Origin: Spirosoma aerolatum
Lineage (GTDB): Bacteria; Bacteroidota; Bacteroidia; Cytophagales; Spirosomataceae
DNA length: 64,000 bases
NCBI RefSeq assembly: GCF_002056795.1
Contig: NZ_CP020104.1
Span: 4,721,501-4,785,500, forward strand
Reading direction: 5' to 3'
Under the pieces are notes generated by a model, which was given only the letters and a program-made list of their open reading frames with translations, ran no database searches and had not been told where the DNA came from. This document shows positions 30,006 to 38,884 of this stretch, in pieces (the first letter of the stretch is position 1; each line of letters opens with the position of its first letter). Both the position numbers and the translations under genes were made by a program.

Positions 30006-31475
30006 TTATTCATTTTTAATCGTTTTAGGGGGGGTTAAACCGCGTTTGCGGCCTTCTTCCAGTAAAAATGGGAAAGCGGCTTCGAGCGTGTTGGGAACCA
30101 GACCGTCCAGAATGGCTTCCCGCAGAACGGTCTTGATATCGCCTACAATTTTTGAGGGACCCAGACCAAACGTTTCCATAATCAACTCACCCGTAATAAC
30201 CGGCTGAAAATTACGGACTTTATCGCGTTCTTCAAGGTCATGCAGTTTCCGTTCTACTTTATCGAAATTACGCAGATGTTTCTGCACCTTCTCGTAATTC
30301 TTCGAGGTAATATCGGCCCGGCATAACGCCATTAACCCTTCCAGATCGTCGCCCGCATCGAACAGCAACCGGCGCAGGGCCGAGTCGGTGATCTGCTCTT
30401 TCGTCAGGGCAATAGGACGCAGGTGAAGCCGCACGAGCTTCTGGACAAACCGCATGTGTTCGTTTAGCGGCAGTTTCATGGTACGGAAAATACCAGGTAC
30501 CCAGCGCGCGCCCATGTCTTCGTGTCCGTGAAACGTCCAGCCCACTTTCGGGTCGAACCGTTTGGTAGCGGGTTTGGCAATGTCGTGCAACAAGGCCGCC
30601 CAGCGTAGCCAAAGTTCATTTTCCCGATCGGCCGGTGTAGGGTTGAGCTGGGCACGATGCGCAATGTTGTCCAGCACCTGCAGGGTATGGTAAAAATTAT
30701 CCTTATGTCCTTTACCCTCAATGGTCTCAACCCCTCTCAGCGCCACCAGTTCGGGAAAAATCCGGTCCAATATTCCCGCGTGATACAGCAGTTTGAAGCC
30801 ATACGACGGGGTAGGCGACAAAATGATTTTGTTGAGTTCGTCAGTAACGCGCTCGCGGGAAAGAATCGTCACGCGCTCATTCATCCGAACAATGGCATCG
30901 AACGTATCGGGTTCGATGTCGAAGCTCAATTGCGAAGCAAACCGGATGGCCCGCATCATCCGCAGGGGATCGTCGGAAAACGTAACATCGGGATTAAGCG
31001 GTGTACGGATGGTTTTTCGTTTGATGTCTCGTAGCCCGTTGAATGGATCGAGCAATTCGCCAAAGTCATCGGCATTCAGGCTAATCCCCATTGCATTGAT
31101 CGTAAAATCCCGGCGGTTCTGATCATCTTCCAACGTACCGTCTTCAACAATGGGTTTTCGGGAATCGCTCCGGTACGACTCTTTCCGGGCACCGACAAAC
31201 TCAACCTCCCACTCCTGTTCTCCTTTTATGTCCCGTAACATGGCCGTACCAAAGTTCGGGAATACCGCAACGTGCGTTCCAAGGGCTTTTCCTACAGCAT
31301 CGGCCAGGGCAATACCACTCCCAATACACACCACATCGATGTCTTTCGAAGGTCGATTCATCACCAGATCACGCACAAATCCACCAATGACGTAGGCGCG
31401 TAGCCCAAGCACATTAGCCTGCTGGGCAATGGTGTCAAAAATCGGGTGCTTATGAAGTGTTTCGCTAAAATTCAT
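30006..31475 (-). CDS. cca: CCA tRNA nucleotidyltransferase / poly(A) polymerase family, HD domain
   Basis: 489 residues. Nucleotidyltransferase head with GGFVRDLVMNRPSKDIDVV (catalytic Asp pair in DID), RRDFTINAMGIS, the neck region FSDDPLRMMRAIRFASQL, and an HD phosphohydrolase domain (ALLHDIAKPATKRF; HEDMGARW). Adds or repairs the CCA end of tRNAs. The domain order fits bacterial CCA-adding enzymes with HD tail. Confidence 0.9.
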   Translation of the reverse strand: MNFSETLHKHPIFDTIAQQANVLGLRAYVIGGFVRDLVMNRPSKDIDVVCIGSGIALADAVGKALGTHVAVFPNFGTAMLRDIKGEQEWEVEFVGARKESYRSDSRKPIVEDGTLEDDQNRRDFTINAMGISLNADDFGELLDPFNGLRDIKRKTIRTPLNPDVTFSDDPLRMMRAIRFASQLSFDIEPDTFDAIVRMNERVTILSRERVTDELNKIILSPTPSYGFKLLYHAGILDRIFPELVALRGVETIEGKGHKDNFYHTLQVLDNIAHRAQLNPTPADRENELWLRWAALLHDIAKPATKRFDPKVGWTFHGHEDMGARWVPGIFRTMKLPLNEHMRFVQKLVRLHLRPIALTKEQITDSALRRLLFDAGDDLEGLMALCRADITSKNYEKVQKHLRNFDKVERKLHDLEERDKVRNFQPVITGELIMETFGLGPSKIVGDIKTVLREAILDGLVPNTLEAAFPFLLEEGRKRGLTPPKTIKNE

Positions 31476-31490
31476 TCGTTTACATAGAAG

Positions 31491-31560
31491 TTTCCGGTAG
31501 TCGGTTTACAACAGTCTAATGCAGGACTGCTCCGCATCACTGTAAACCGACAACCGGAAA
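31491..31560. repeat. 20-bp inverted repeat in intergenic gap
   Basis: tttccggtagtcggtttaca (31491-31510) pairs with 31541-31560 with one mismatch, and a smaller cagtc/gactg stem lies in the loop. It lies between cca and the Sua5-like gene. No T-run. Confidence 0.55.
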
Positions 31561-31566
31561 CCCGAT

Positions 31567-32130
31567 TTACTTTCTACTAAAACTTACCTCGCCGTTCGCT
31601 TTCAACCGCATGATACGGGGGCGTTTAGGCATACCGGGGAGCGTTCCAAAGCGTTCGGAAATCAGAGATTCGACATCAGCCGGTAGCGTCAACGATTCAA
31701 ATGGTAACGTAAGTAATCCGCGGCCAAAACTACCAATGAGCCGCTGAATGTCGATATTCAACGCACGACGAACCGACACTTCACCAGCCGTTAGACTACC
31801 CGCTTCGCCAGACGCCCCATCCTTCCAGACCAACAAAGAGATATTTTTACCCTGATCGTACACCACGGTGAGGGGGTTTTCGGCAAATTCAACCAGATCG
31901 AAGGCAATATCGGGAAGTTTAAGCACGTACAACCCCAATTGATCCGCATTTTGAATCAGGACCGTTGGTTGCAGGCCAGCAGGTATCCGATTTGCCAGCG
32001 ATAGCAATTGGGCCACAGCCGCATCATTGACTGGATCAACGGCTAGCGACCAGCCTGTCTCATCGGCCAGAGCGATCAGCTTTCCCTGCCGAAGCTGATA
32101 GGCAATATCTCGAATGGTTGGTGTCATCAT
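31567..32130 (-). CDS. Sua5/YrdC-like protein, divergent
   Basis: 187 residues. Resembles the YrdC fold of threonylcarbamoyl-AMP synthases: an opening DIAYQLRQGKLIALADETGW, where the family usually has a TDTVYGL motif, then LLSLANRIPAGLQPTVLIQN and ENPLTVVYDQGKNIS near the PGP(V/F)T position. The hallmark motifs are altered, so it may be a YciO/Sua5 relative with a changed role rather than the housekeeping t6A enzyme. A second ATG follows the first immediately. Confidence 0.68.
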   Translation of the reverse strand: MMTPTIRDIAYQLRQGKLIALADETGWSLAVDPVNDAAVAQLLSLANRIPAGLQPTVLIQNADQLGLYVLKLPDIAFDLVEFAENPLTVVYDQGKNISLLVWKDGASGEAGSLTAGEVSVRRALNIDIQRLIGSFGRGLLTLPFESLTLPADVESLISERFGTLPGMPKRPRIMRLKANGEVSFSRK

Positions 32131-32311
32131 GAATCCACAAAAGTACGGTAAGTTTTCGTTCCGAGGGGAAAGTACCCATAAAACAACTCAGATCTTACGC
32201 TATATTACCTGCCAACTGTCAACTTCGTTGTTTCAATCAGTTCGTTCGAAGTAGGCATTCTGTAAACAAAATTCACCTGTAACGGTTGAACGCCTAAACC
32301 CTCGCTACCTC

Positions 32312-33424
32312 ATGACCGACGACTCTACCCGCCCTCATTACCACCAGTTTTCGCATTCATTACTGGCCCTGGCCATTCTGACAGCCGGCATTTATTTAGG
32401 TCAGGATATTCTGGTTCCGCTAGCGCTGTCGGGCCTGATTGCTGTGCTGCTCCGCCCCATTGAGAATTGGCTCATACGGCTTGGCATGCATAAAGTTATT
32501 GCCATTAGTCTGGCTTTATTGGCCGCTATAATCATCATTACAGGGGTAACCGTTTTGATTTCCCTACAGTTATCGGACTTTACTGACGACATTCCCAAAA
32601 TTCGGGATCACATCAATGATTTTGTGCAGGATGCCAAACGATGGATACGCCGTGAATATAATGTCAGTTATCGGCAGCAGGAGAAATACCTTCAGAAAGC
32701 TCAGGCACAAACGCTCAACACCCTGCAAAGTCCCGATACGCTGGGCGTCATAACAGGGCCGCTGGGCACCATACTCCTGATGCCGATTTATGTGTTTCTG
32801 TTGCTTTACTATCGCTCTATGCTACTGCATTTTATCGTTGTACTCTTTCCGGAAAAGCATACCGAACGCGTACGGGTAGTTATGGCCGAAGTGAAAGCGG
32901 TGATCCAGAGTTATATGGTCGGACTGTTGATCGAAACAGCCTGTGTAGCAGCGCTGAATTCGATAGGGCTGATGATTCTGGGCGTACAATATGCCATTCT
33001 ATTGGGTGTAATGGCGGCCATCCTTAACCTGATTCCATACATTGGCGGTCTGGTAGCAACGGGACTTACGGTTCTCGTTACCTTCAGTACCAATCCAGAA
33101 CTTTCAGTCATTCTGGGCGTTATTGGCATCTTTCTGTTTGTCCAGTTCATCGACAACAACGTACTGGTTCCGCTGATTGTAGCGTCTAAAGTTCGTATCA
33201 ATGCGCTGGTTTCTATCGTGGGCGTACTGATCGGTGGAGCCTTGGCGGGTGTATCAGGCATGTTTCTGTCGATTCCAGCCATCGCCATCATGAAAGTCAT
33301 TTTCGACCGGGTCGACAGCCTCCGTGCCTGGGGTGTACTACTAGGCGATCAAACACCCGAAGAAGCAGGAAGCAACTTGTTCCGCTTACAACGACGACGT
33401 AGGAAAGCTAAGGCGGAAGATTAA
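32312..33424 (+). CDS. AI-2E transporter family (PerM-like) membrane protein
   Basis: 370 residues with about seven to eight membrane segments and the family's central soluble helical region (FTDDIPKIRDHINDFVQDAK). Typical blocks: PLALSGLIAVLLRPIENWL near the start, GPLGTILLMPIYVFLLLYYR and NLIPYIGGLVATGLTVLV later. Members move small molecules or ions (TqsA, sodium/proton antiport in some); the substrate here cannot be read. Confidence 0.88.
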   Translation: MTDDSTRPHYHQFSHSLLALAILTAGIYLGQDILVPLALSGLIAVLLRPIENWLIRLGMHKVIAISLALLAAIIIITGVTVLISLQLSDFTDDIPKIRDHINDFVQDAKRWIRREYNVSYRQQEKYLQKAQAQTLNTLQSPDTLGVITGPLGTILLMPIYVFLLLYYRSMLLHFIVVLFPEKHTERVRVVMAEVKAVIQSYMVGLLIETACVAALNSIGLMILGVQYAILLGVMAAILNLIPYIGGLVATGLTVLVTFSTNPELSVILGVIGIFLFVQFIDNNVLVPLIVASKVRINALVSIVGVLIGGALAGVSGMFLSIPAIAIMKVIFDRVDSLRAWGVLLGDQTPEEAGSNLFRLQRRRRKAKAED

Positions 33425-33430
33425 TGTACG

Positions 33431-33481
33431 GTTTACAGTTCGAACCGTATAGAATCAACTGTAAGTCAGCCAACTGTAAAC
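33431..33481. repeat. Inverted repeat between convergent genes
   Basis: gtttacagtt (33431-33440) and aactgtaaac (33472-33481) with another actgtaa word between them; a hairpin between two gene ends. Confidence 0.4.
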
Positions 33482-34488
33482 TAGCTATACAACTTTTTAA
33501 TCACCTCCTGCTGGGTACGCATGAAATGCTGACGCTCGGCAGGCTGGCTCAACAGGGTTCCAGGCGGGTAAGCCGTGTGTTTTGCGTAGCTTCCAGCGTA
33601 TAGCTCTGTACGTTGGCGTGCCAATAAATTACTGACCGAAGGTCGTTGGCGAAATTCCCGCAAGGCAGCCAGGTCAATATCGGCGTTTGCCACCAGGCTT
33701 TCGCCCGAACCAGCTTTCGCCAAAATCAGCCCTTTCGGATCAATAATGGACGAACCACCATCGATGGTGTTACCGGGAAGGGAATTACCCACCAGACCAG
33801 CCGAATTAGCTGAAACAACATACGTCATATTCTCGATGGCTCTCGCCTGTTTGGCAATCCCTTTCGCTGTAGGTAACGGACTGTTCTGTTCAGACGAAGA
33901 ATGAATCAGTACCTCGGCCCCCTGCATGGTCAGGCAACGCGCTACTTCGGGGTAAAGAATATCGTCGGATGCAATGCAAGCCAGATTCCCAATGTTGGTT
34001 TTGGCAACCGGAAACAGCGAATCATAGCCATAGGCGTCCAGGTATAATTCCCAGACATCGTGCGGTGTAGGCGTAAACAAGGTATTCAGCCGCCGGTAGC
34101 GCAGCAAAACGTCGCCGTTTGGCCCCATAATAAAGCTGGTCTGAAAATACAGCTCCGGGAAAAATGGGTCCTGTTCGTATACGTTACCCGAAAAATAGAT
34201 TTGTTGGCGCTGCACCATCGCACTCATCGCTTCGTACAACCGACCATCTATTTCCAGAGCCGCCTTATCGACCCATTGCTCTACAGTTTCATCTTCAGGC
34301 GGCCCGGTCAGAAAGAATTCGGGTACCACCACCAGCAGGGTTTCTCGCCCAATTGTTGTAAGGGATGCTGCAATTTGCCGTTCGATTCGCTGAATCGTTT
34401 CCAGCATTTTGGTTTCGGCTTCTTCGCGGGTTTGGCAGGAGTTAACAGTTTGGCAGGTTAGTTGAAGGGCAAGTGCTTTGTACGACAT
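33481..34488 (-). CDS. Nitrilase-superfamily protein with altered active site
   Basis: 335 residues. Carbon-nitrogen hydrolase fold: Glu in LLVVVPEFFLTGP is kept, but the usual catalytic Lys position reads RYRRLN and the usual catalytic Cys (ICYD..FPE) reads IASDDILYPE, so Lys has become Arg and Cys has become Ser. A later GLVGNSLPGNTIDGGSSIID matches the family's C-terminal part. Either a non-enzymatic homologue or a group with altered chemistry. I checked the codons at 33960-33990: they read Ser-Asp-Asp. Confidence 0.78.
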   Translation of the reverse strand: MSYKALALQLTCQTVNSCQTREEAETKMLETIQRIERQIAASLTTIGRETLLVVVPEFFLTGPPEDETVEQWVDKAALEIDGRLYEAMSAMVQRQQIYFSGNVYEQDPFFPELYFQTSFIMGPNGDVLLRYRRLNTLFTPTPHDVWELYLDAYGYDSLFPVAKTNIGNLACIASDDILYPEVARCLTMQGAEVLIHSSSEQNSPLPTAKGIAKQARAIENMTYVVSANSAGLVGNSLPGNTIDGGSSIIDPKGLILAKAGSGESLVANADIDLAALREFRQRPSVSNLLARQRTELYAGSYAKHTAYPPGTLLSQPAERQHFMRTQQEVIKKLYS

Positions 34489-34655
34489 AGGTCAAGGTAG
34501 TCAGGAGTCGATGGTTGGGTTGCCAATAATACTAGGTTTATATGAAATAATCGTCACCGGGCTTTTTAAAAGCCTATTGGAACAAATCGACGGGCAGCTT
34601 GATTGTATAGAGACAACCCTATAGAGTATAACCACCAATCAACAAAACCATTTTC

Positions 34656-35375
34656 ATGACAGTAGATGTACTCGCCATTGCGGCCCACCCCGACGACGTT
34701 GAAATGACTTGTGCAGGCACGGTTCTTTCGTTGATTGCCCAAGGTAAAACCGTAGCCGTCATTGATCTGACACGGGGGGAACTCGGCACGCGGGGTACTC
34801 CCGAAATTCGAGCCCAGGAAGCCGCAGAAGGCGCGCGAATCATGCAGTTGAGTGCCCGCGAGAATATGGGCTTTCGTGATGGTTTTTTCCGAAACGATGA
34901 AGCGCATCAACTGGCGCTCATCCCACTGATCCGTCAGTATCGCCCCCAAATAGTCCTGACCAATACACCCGACGACCGCCACCCCGACCACGGCCGAGCG
35001 TCTGAACTGGTAGCCGATGCCTGTTTTTACTCAGGACTCCGGCAGATAAAAACCATTGGTAAAGATGGCCAGCCGCAGGAAGCACACCGCCCTATTCTGA
35101 TCTATAATTTCATTCAGGATCGTTCACTAAAGCCCGATTTTGTGGTTGACGTTACGCCTTACTGGGATCAAAAGTTAGCCGCTATTCAGGCCTATAAAAG
35201 CCAGTTTTTCAATCCCGACAGCGATGAGCCTCAAAGCTACATTTCGGGCGAAGCATTCATGAAATTCCTCGAAGCCCGCACGCGTGAGCATGGTCACATG
35301 ATCGGTGCCGAGTTCGGTGAAGGGTTTATTAGCCGACGGATGCTCGGCATTAATGATTTGTTCGCGCTCCGATAG
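34656..35375 (+). CDS. bshB1: Bacillithiol biosynthesis deacetylase BshB1
   Basis: 239 residues of the PIG-L/LmbE family. Zinc ligands and catalytic Asp in AIAAHPDDVEMTCAG and DRHPDHGRASELV; the ELGTRGTPEIR block and the length match BshB1. It removes the acetyl group from GlcNAc-malate to give GlcN-malate, the second step of bacillithiol synthesis. Many Bacteroidota make bacillithiol. Convergent with the large sensor gene downstream. Confidence 0.9.
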   Translation: MTVDVLAIAAHPDDVEMTCAGTVLSLIAQGKTVAVIDLTRGELGTRGTPEIRAQEAAEGARIMQLSARENMGFRDGFFRNDEAHQLALIPLIRQYRPQIVLTNTPDDRHPDHGRASELVADACFYSGLRQIKTIGKDGQPQEAHRPILIYNFIQDRSLKPDFVVDVTPYWDQKLAAIQAYKSQFFNPDSDEPQSYISGEAFMKFLEARTREHGHMIGAEFGEGFISRRMLGINDLFALR

Positions 35376-35388
35376 CAACAAAACAGCT

Positions 35389-38300
35389 TTATTCAGCCTG
35401 TTGATTCAGGAACGGCAATTGAATGATCACACGCGTACCGGCGGGTTGCTGGTTTTCGTCGTATTTATCGATGATCTGAACACCTGCAGCCTGCCCACTT
35501 CGCTGGCCGATCAACTGAAGACGGTCTTCGGTTACCCGTAAGCCAACGCTCTTGTGGCCTGAAGCCTGCTTTTTAAGCACCTGCGCCTGCTGACGGCCAA
35601 CCCCATCATCGTCAACGGTACATTCCAGGTGAGTAGGCTTAGGCTCAATAGTTACCCGGATACATCCCTTCGTCTTTTTATGAGCCATTCCATGAAGAAT
35701 CGCATTTTCGATATACGGTTGAATAATCATGGGGGGAATCGCTGTTTTGTCCAGCGCTAACGACGGGTCGGCGGAAACTGAAAAATTGAACAGGTCATCG
35801 AACCGAAGTTGCTCCAGTTCCAGGTACAAGGTCAACTGTTCCAGCTCACTATCGAGCGTGACCCATTCCAGCCGGGAGTTATCCAGAATCAGCCGCATTA
35901 GCCGGGCAAACTTAACCAGGTATTTATCGGCATTATCGCTATCGTTCTGGAGGATAAACAACCGAATGGCATTCAGCGAGTTATACAAAAAATGAGGATT
36001 CATTTGCGACCGTAGCGCCTTCATTTCCGAAGCGGCTATCCGCTCGCGGAGTTCACTTTTTTCCCGTTGCTGAGCGGCCAGTTGCTTTTCACGCCAACGG
36101 GCCACAAACCCGGTCAGAGTCAGCAGAGTCAGCAGCGTAGTGATCCGAAACCACCAGGTTTGCCAGAAAGGTGCCTGAATGGTGATCGGAAGCCGATACC
36201 CTGTCCGATTCCACACGCCATCGTTGTTCGATGCAAGCACGTGCAGCACATAATCGCCGGGAGGCACGTTGGTATAGCTGGCAAAAGCACGATTCCCCTC
36301 CCGGTTCCAGTCGGCATCGAAATTTTCCAGTTTGTACGCATACTGATTATCGCCTGGGTTATCGAAACTCAAAGCCGCCATATCAAACGTAAACATATTT
36401 TGCGTGTAGCGCAGCTCTAGTTTGTTGGGGGTCGCTAACTGACCAGGTCCCCATTCCTGTGCATTTACCCGCAACGATGTGAGGCATACGGGTGGGACAA
36501 ACTGGTTGCGTCGCATACGGTTCGGATCGGCATAAACCAATCCGTGCATAGCCCCGAAGTAAAGCCGTCCCGATGCATCCCGAACGATGGAACCGGACTC
36601 AAATTCGGAGGCCGAAAACACGTCGGCTTCTGTAAACACTGTAAACTTCAGATGCCGAACATCGGCCAGCGCTAACCCACGACTGGTAGTAACCCAAACG
36701 GTATCGCCCTCCACAAATACGCCAGATGCATCAAAATGAGGCAGCCCATGCTGGGTCGAAAACACCTGAAATTTTCCCGTCTTCTGATTTAGACACCCTA
36801 GTCCATCATCCGTACTGATCCACATTCGCCCAAACCGATCTTCAGCAAATCCGGTTGCCCCATCGTCGGGAAGGCTCTGTGGGTCATCGCTGTGTACATA
36901 TTGGGCCAGCAGTTTGAAATCAGGGCTGATCTTATAAACGGGTCCCAGGCCGCCTACCCATAAATTCTGCTCCCGGTCTAAATAGAGCGTGTTGTAATTT
37001 TTACCGGGCAATCTGGCTATGCGCGTATCGTTATATTGGTGCGAAAAGTGGTTTGTTCGAGGGTCGTAAATGGTAAGTCTTTCGTTGGTGCCAATAAAGA
37101 TTCGTCCGTCAGGCGCTTTAATCAGTCCGAACACCTGATTACCGGCGATGGCTTTGTGTGCATTGGGCAAGCGGCCACGCTCCATACCTTCAGACAGGCT
37201 CGGTATGTGCATTGCTTTACCGGAAATGGGGTCAAGCCAGTCAAGGCCATTTTTTGTACCAATCCATATTCGTCGAGCCTGGTCGGCTAGAATAGAGTAA
37301 TTGAAATTATCCCGTATGCTGTTGGTATTCGCCGGTTCGTGATGATAAAGTTGATACGCTTTATGCTGGGGATTGATGTGCGCCACGCCATCCCGAGTTG
37401 CCACCCACACGGAATTATCGGTTGGATCGATCGATAAACCGGCCGCATCAAACCCTAAGGTATTGGTCGGCATATAATTAACTTCATCAAATAGCGAGTG
37501 AAACTTCTCAACGGTTGGATTGAACCAGCAAACGCCTGAATCGTCGGTCAATACCCAAACAACGCCAGCTCGGTCTTCATATAGCGAAATAATGGAGTTA
37601 GAACTAAGGCTGCGCGGGTTGTCTTCATTGTTTTGATACGGCAGGAACCGGTTACTAGCCGCATCGAAGTGATAGAGTCCTTTCCGGGTAACCCCCACCC
37701 ACAAATCGCCCGTTCGGGTAAACAATATGGACGCGATCGGCTCCTGAACGCTTAACTCCGAGACGGGCATCAAAGCCCCCGTAGTCGGGTTGAGTCGTGT
37801 TAAAAGCCCCTGATTCGTACCTACCAAAATTTCGCCGGTTCGCGGATGCCGGGCCAGCGCAGAAATGTAGGTGTTAGATAGCCATGAACGAACCTGCTTT
37901 GTACGTACATCATACGCATAGAGGCCTCCCTGTGTCCCAATCCAGAGTGTATGACCATCGACCAGAATCCGGCGAATCGATTTTACATCCGTAGGCGAAG
38001 CTGTACCAACAGGCAGGATTAATAAAGCCGATTTACCCGTAGCCGGGTTAAAGCTAACTGCCCCTCCTTTTGTAGCCAGCCACAATTGTCCACCCTGACC
38101 TTCGGCTATATAGCGAATAAAATCGCAACCTGCTCCCAAACTGGCAAATGAATGCCGTTGAAACGACTGGGTAGCCGGTTCGAATTGATTCAGCCCTTCC
38201 TGCGCCCCCACCCAAAGAGTGCCATTTTGGGATGTGAATACCGTTCGCATGATACGATGGGATAACGATCGCGAGTCGCCGGGCTGACGAGTGAACCGAA

Positions 38301-38565
38301 GGCAGCGTAACCCATCGAATCGGCACAGGCCATTGACGGTGGCAATCCAGATGAACCCTGCTTTGTCCTGGGTAATGGCCGACGTATAATTCGCAGGCAA
38401 CCCCTGTTGTAAGGTCAACCGCTGAAACGATATAGCCGGAGTCTGCCCATAACCCGACCCAAACACGAGCATCAGTATAAACAACTGAATACACTGCGTA
38501 CGTCTGAACCAATCACTCATGGCATTCCTTTTGGCGGCAGCATGGTTCATTTGAAGTTGGGGCAT
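35389..38565 (-). CDS. Two-component propeller sensor with LytS-type kinase domain
   Basis: 1058 residues. Signal peptide-like segment (about 20-42), two seven-bladed propellers of Reg_prop repeats (e.g. GFIWIATVNGLCRFDG, GTLWVGAQEGLNQFEP) to about 700, a Y_Y_Y domain (YKLENFDADWNREGNRAFAS), one membrane segment near 810, and a His_kinase (PF06580) domain with RSQMNPHFLYNSLNAI and an HATPase end (GLRVTEDRLQLIGQ). Extracytoplasmic ligand sensing, often glycans in this class, though the kinase is of the LytS type. No response regulator is directly joined; the LytTR regulator at 40165 is the nearest candidate partner. Confidence 0.92.
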   Translation of the reverse strand: MPQLQMNHAAAKRNAMSDWFRRTQCIQLFILMLVFGSGYGQTPAISFQRLTLQQGLPANYTSAITQDKAGFIWIATVNGLCRFDGLRCLRFTRQPGDSRSLSHRIMRTVFTSQNGTLWVGAQEGLNQFEPATQSFQRHSFASLGAGCDFIRYIAEGQGGQLWLATKGGAVSFNPATGKSALLILPVGTASPTDVKSIRRILVDGHTLWIGTQGGLYAYDVRTKQVRSWLSNTYISALARHPRTGEILVGTNQGLLTRLNPTTGALMPVSELSVQEPIASILFTRTGDLWVGVTRKGLYHFDAASNRFLPYQNNEDNPRSLSSNSIISLYEDRAGVVWVLTDDSGVCWFNPTVEKFHSLFDEVNYMPTNTLGFDAAGLSIDPTDNSVWVATRDGVAHINPQHKAYQLYHHEPANTNSIRDNFNYSILADQARRIWIGTKNGLDWLDPISGKAMHIPSLSEGMERGRLPNAHKAIAGNQVFGLIKAPDGRIFIGTNERLTIYDPRTNHFSHQYNDTRIARLPGKNYNTLYLDREQNLWVGGLGPVYKISPDFKLLAQYVHSDDPQSLPDDGATGFAEDRFGRMWISTDDGLGCLNQKTGKFQVFSTQHGLPHFDASGVFVEGDTVWVTTSRGLALADVRHLKFTVFTEADVFSASEFESGSIVRDASGRLYFGAMHGLVYADPNRMRRNQFVPPVCLTSLRVNAQEWGPGQLATPNKLELRYTQNMFTFDMAALSFDNPGDNQYAYKLENFDADWNREGNRAFASYTNVPPGDYVLHVLASNNDGVWNRTGYRLPITIQAPFWQTWWFRITTLLTLLTLTGFVARWREKQLAAQQREKSELRERIAASEMKALRSQMNPHFLYNSLNAIRLFILQNDSDNADKYLVKFARLMRLILDNSRLEWVTLDSELEQLTLYLELEQLRFDDLFNFSVSADPSLALDKTAIPPMIIQPYIENAILHGMAHKKTKGCIRVTIEPKPTHLECTVDDDGVGRQQAQVLKKQASGHKSVGLRVTEDRLQLIGQRSGQAAGVQIIDKYDENQQPAGTRVIIQLPFLNQQAE

Positions 38566-38722
38566 ATATTCCCAGGCACCTGCTGTTTGTTCTGGTACCT
38601 CAATCGAACGAATATACTATACGATGCCATACAAAATACGAACCAGGAGGATCGTTAGTAGTAGCTTAAGGTCTACTTGGGGAACAAATTTCGAGCGATT
38701 GTCTTCAACAACCAGCCTCAGT

Positions 38723-38759
38723 CAACAATTGGTAGTATCGGACCAACAACTGGTAGCAT
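38723..38759. promoter_or_regulatory. Direct repeats, candidate LytTR binding sites
   Basis: caacaattggtagtat (38723-38738) and caacaactggtagcat (38744-38759) match 14 of 16 and are spaced 21 bp, two helical turns. A related accagctattggtaaa lies near 38805. They sit in the 319-bp gap upstream of the LytS/LytTR operon. LytTR-domain regulators bind spaced direct repeats, so autoregulation is plausible. The rest of the 38566-38884 gap shows nothing else I can call. Confidence 0.45.
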
Positions 38760-38884
38760 TACGTCAATAACAGGCTTTCAGGCTCCTCAGAGCTTTCATT
38801 GCCTACCAGCTATTGGTAAAGTAGACCAGTTATCGGGCCAAATCCGCCTGTTATTGGTTCGGGCTAGGTGGTTTCACAGAAGCA

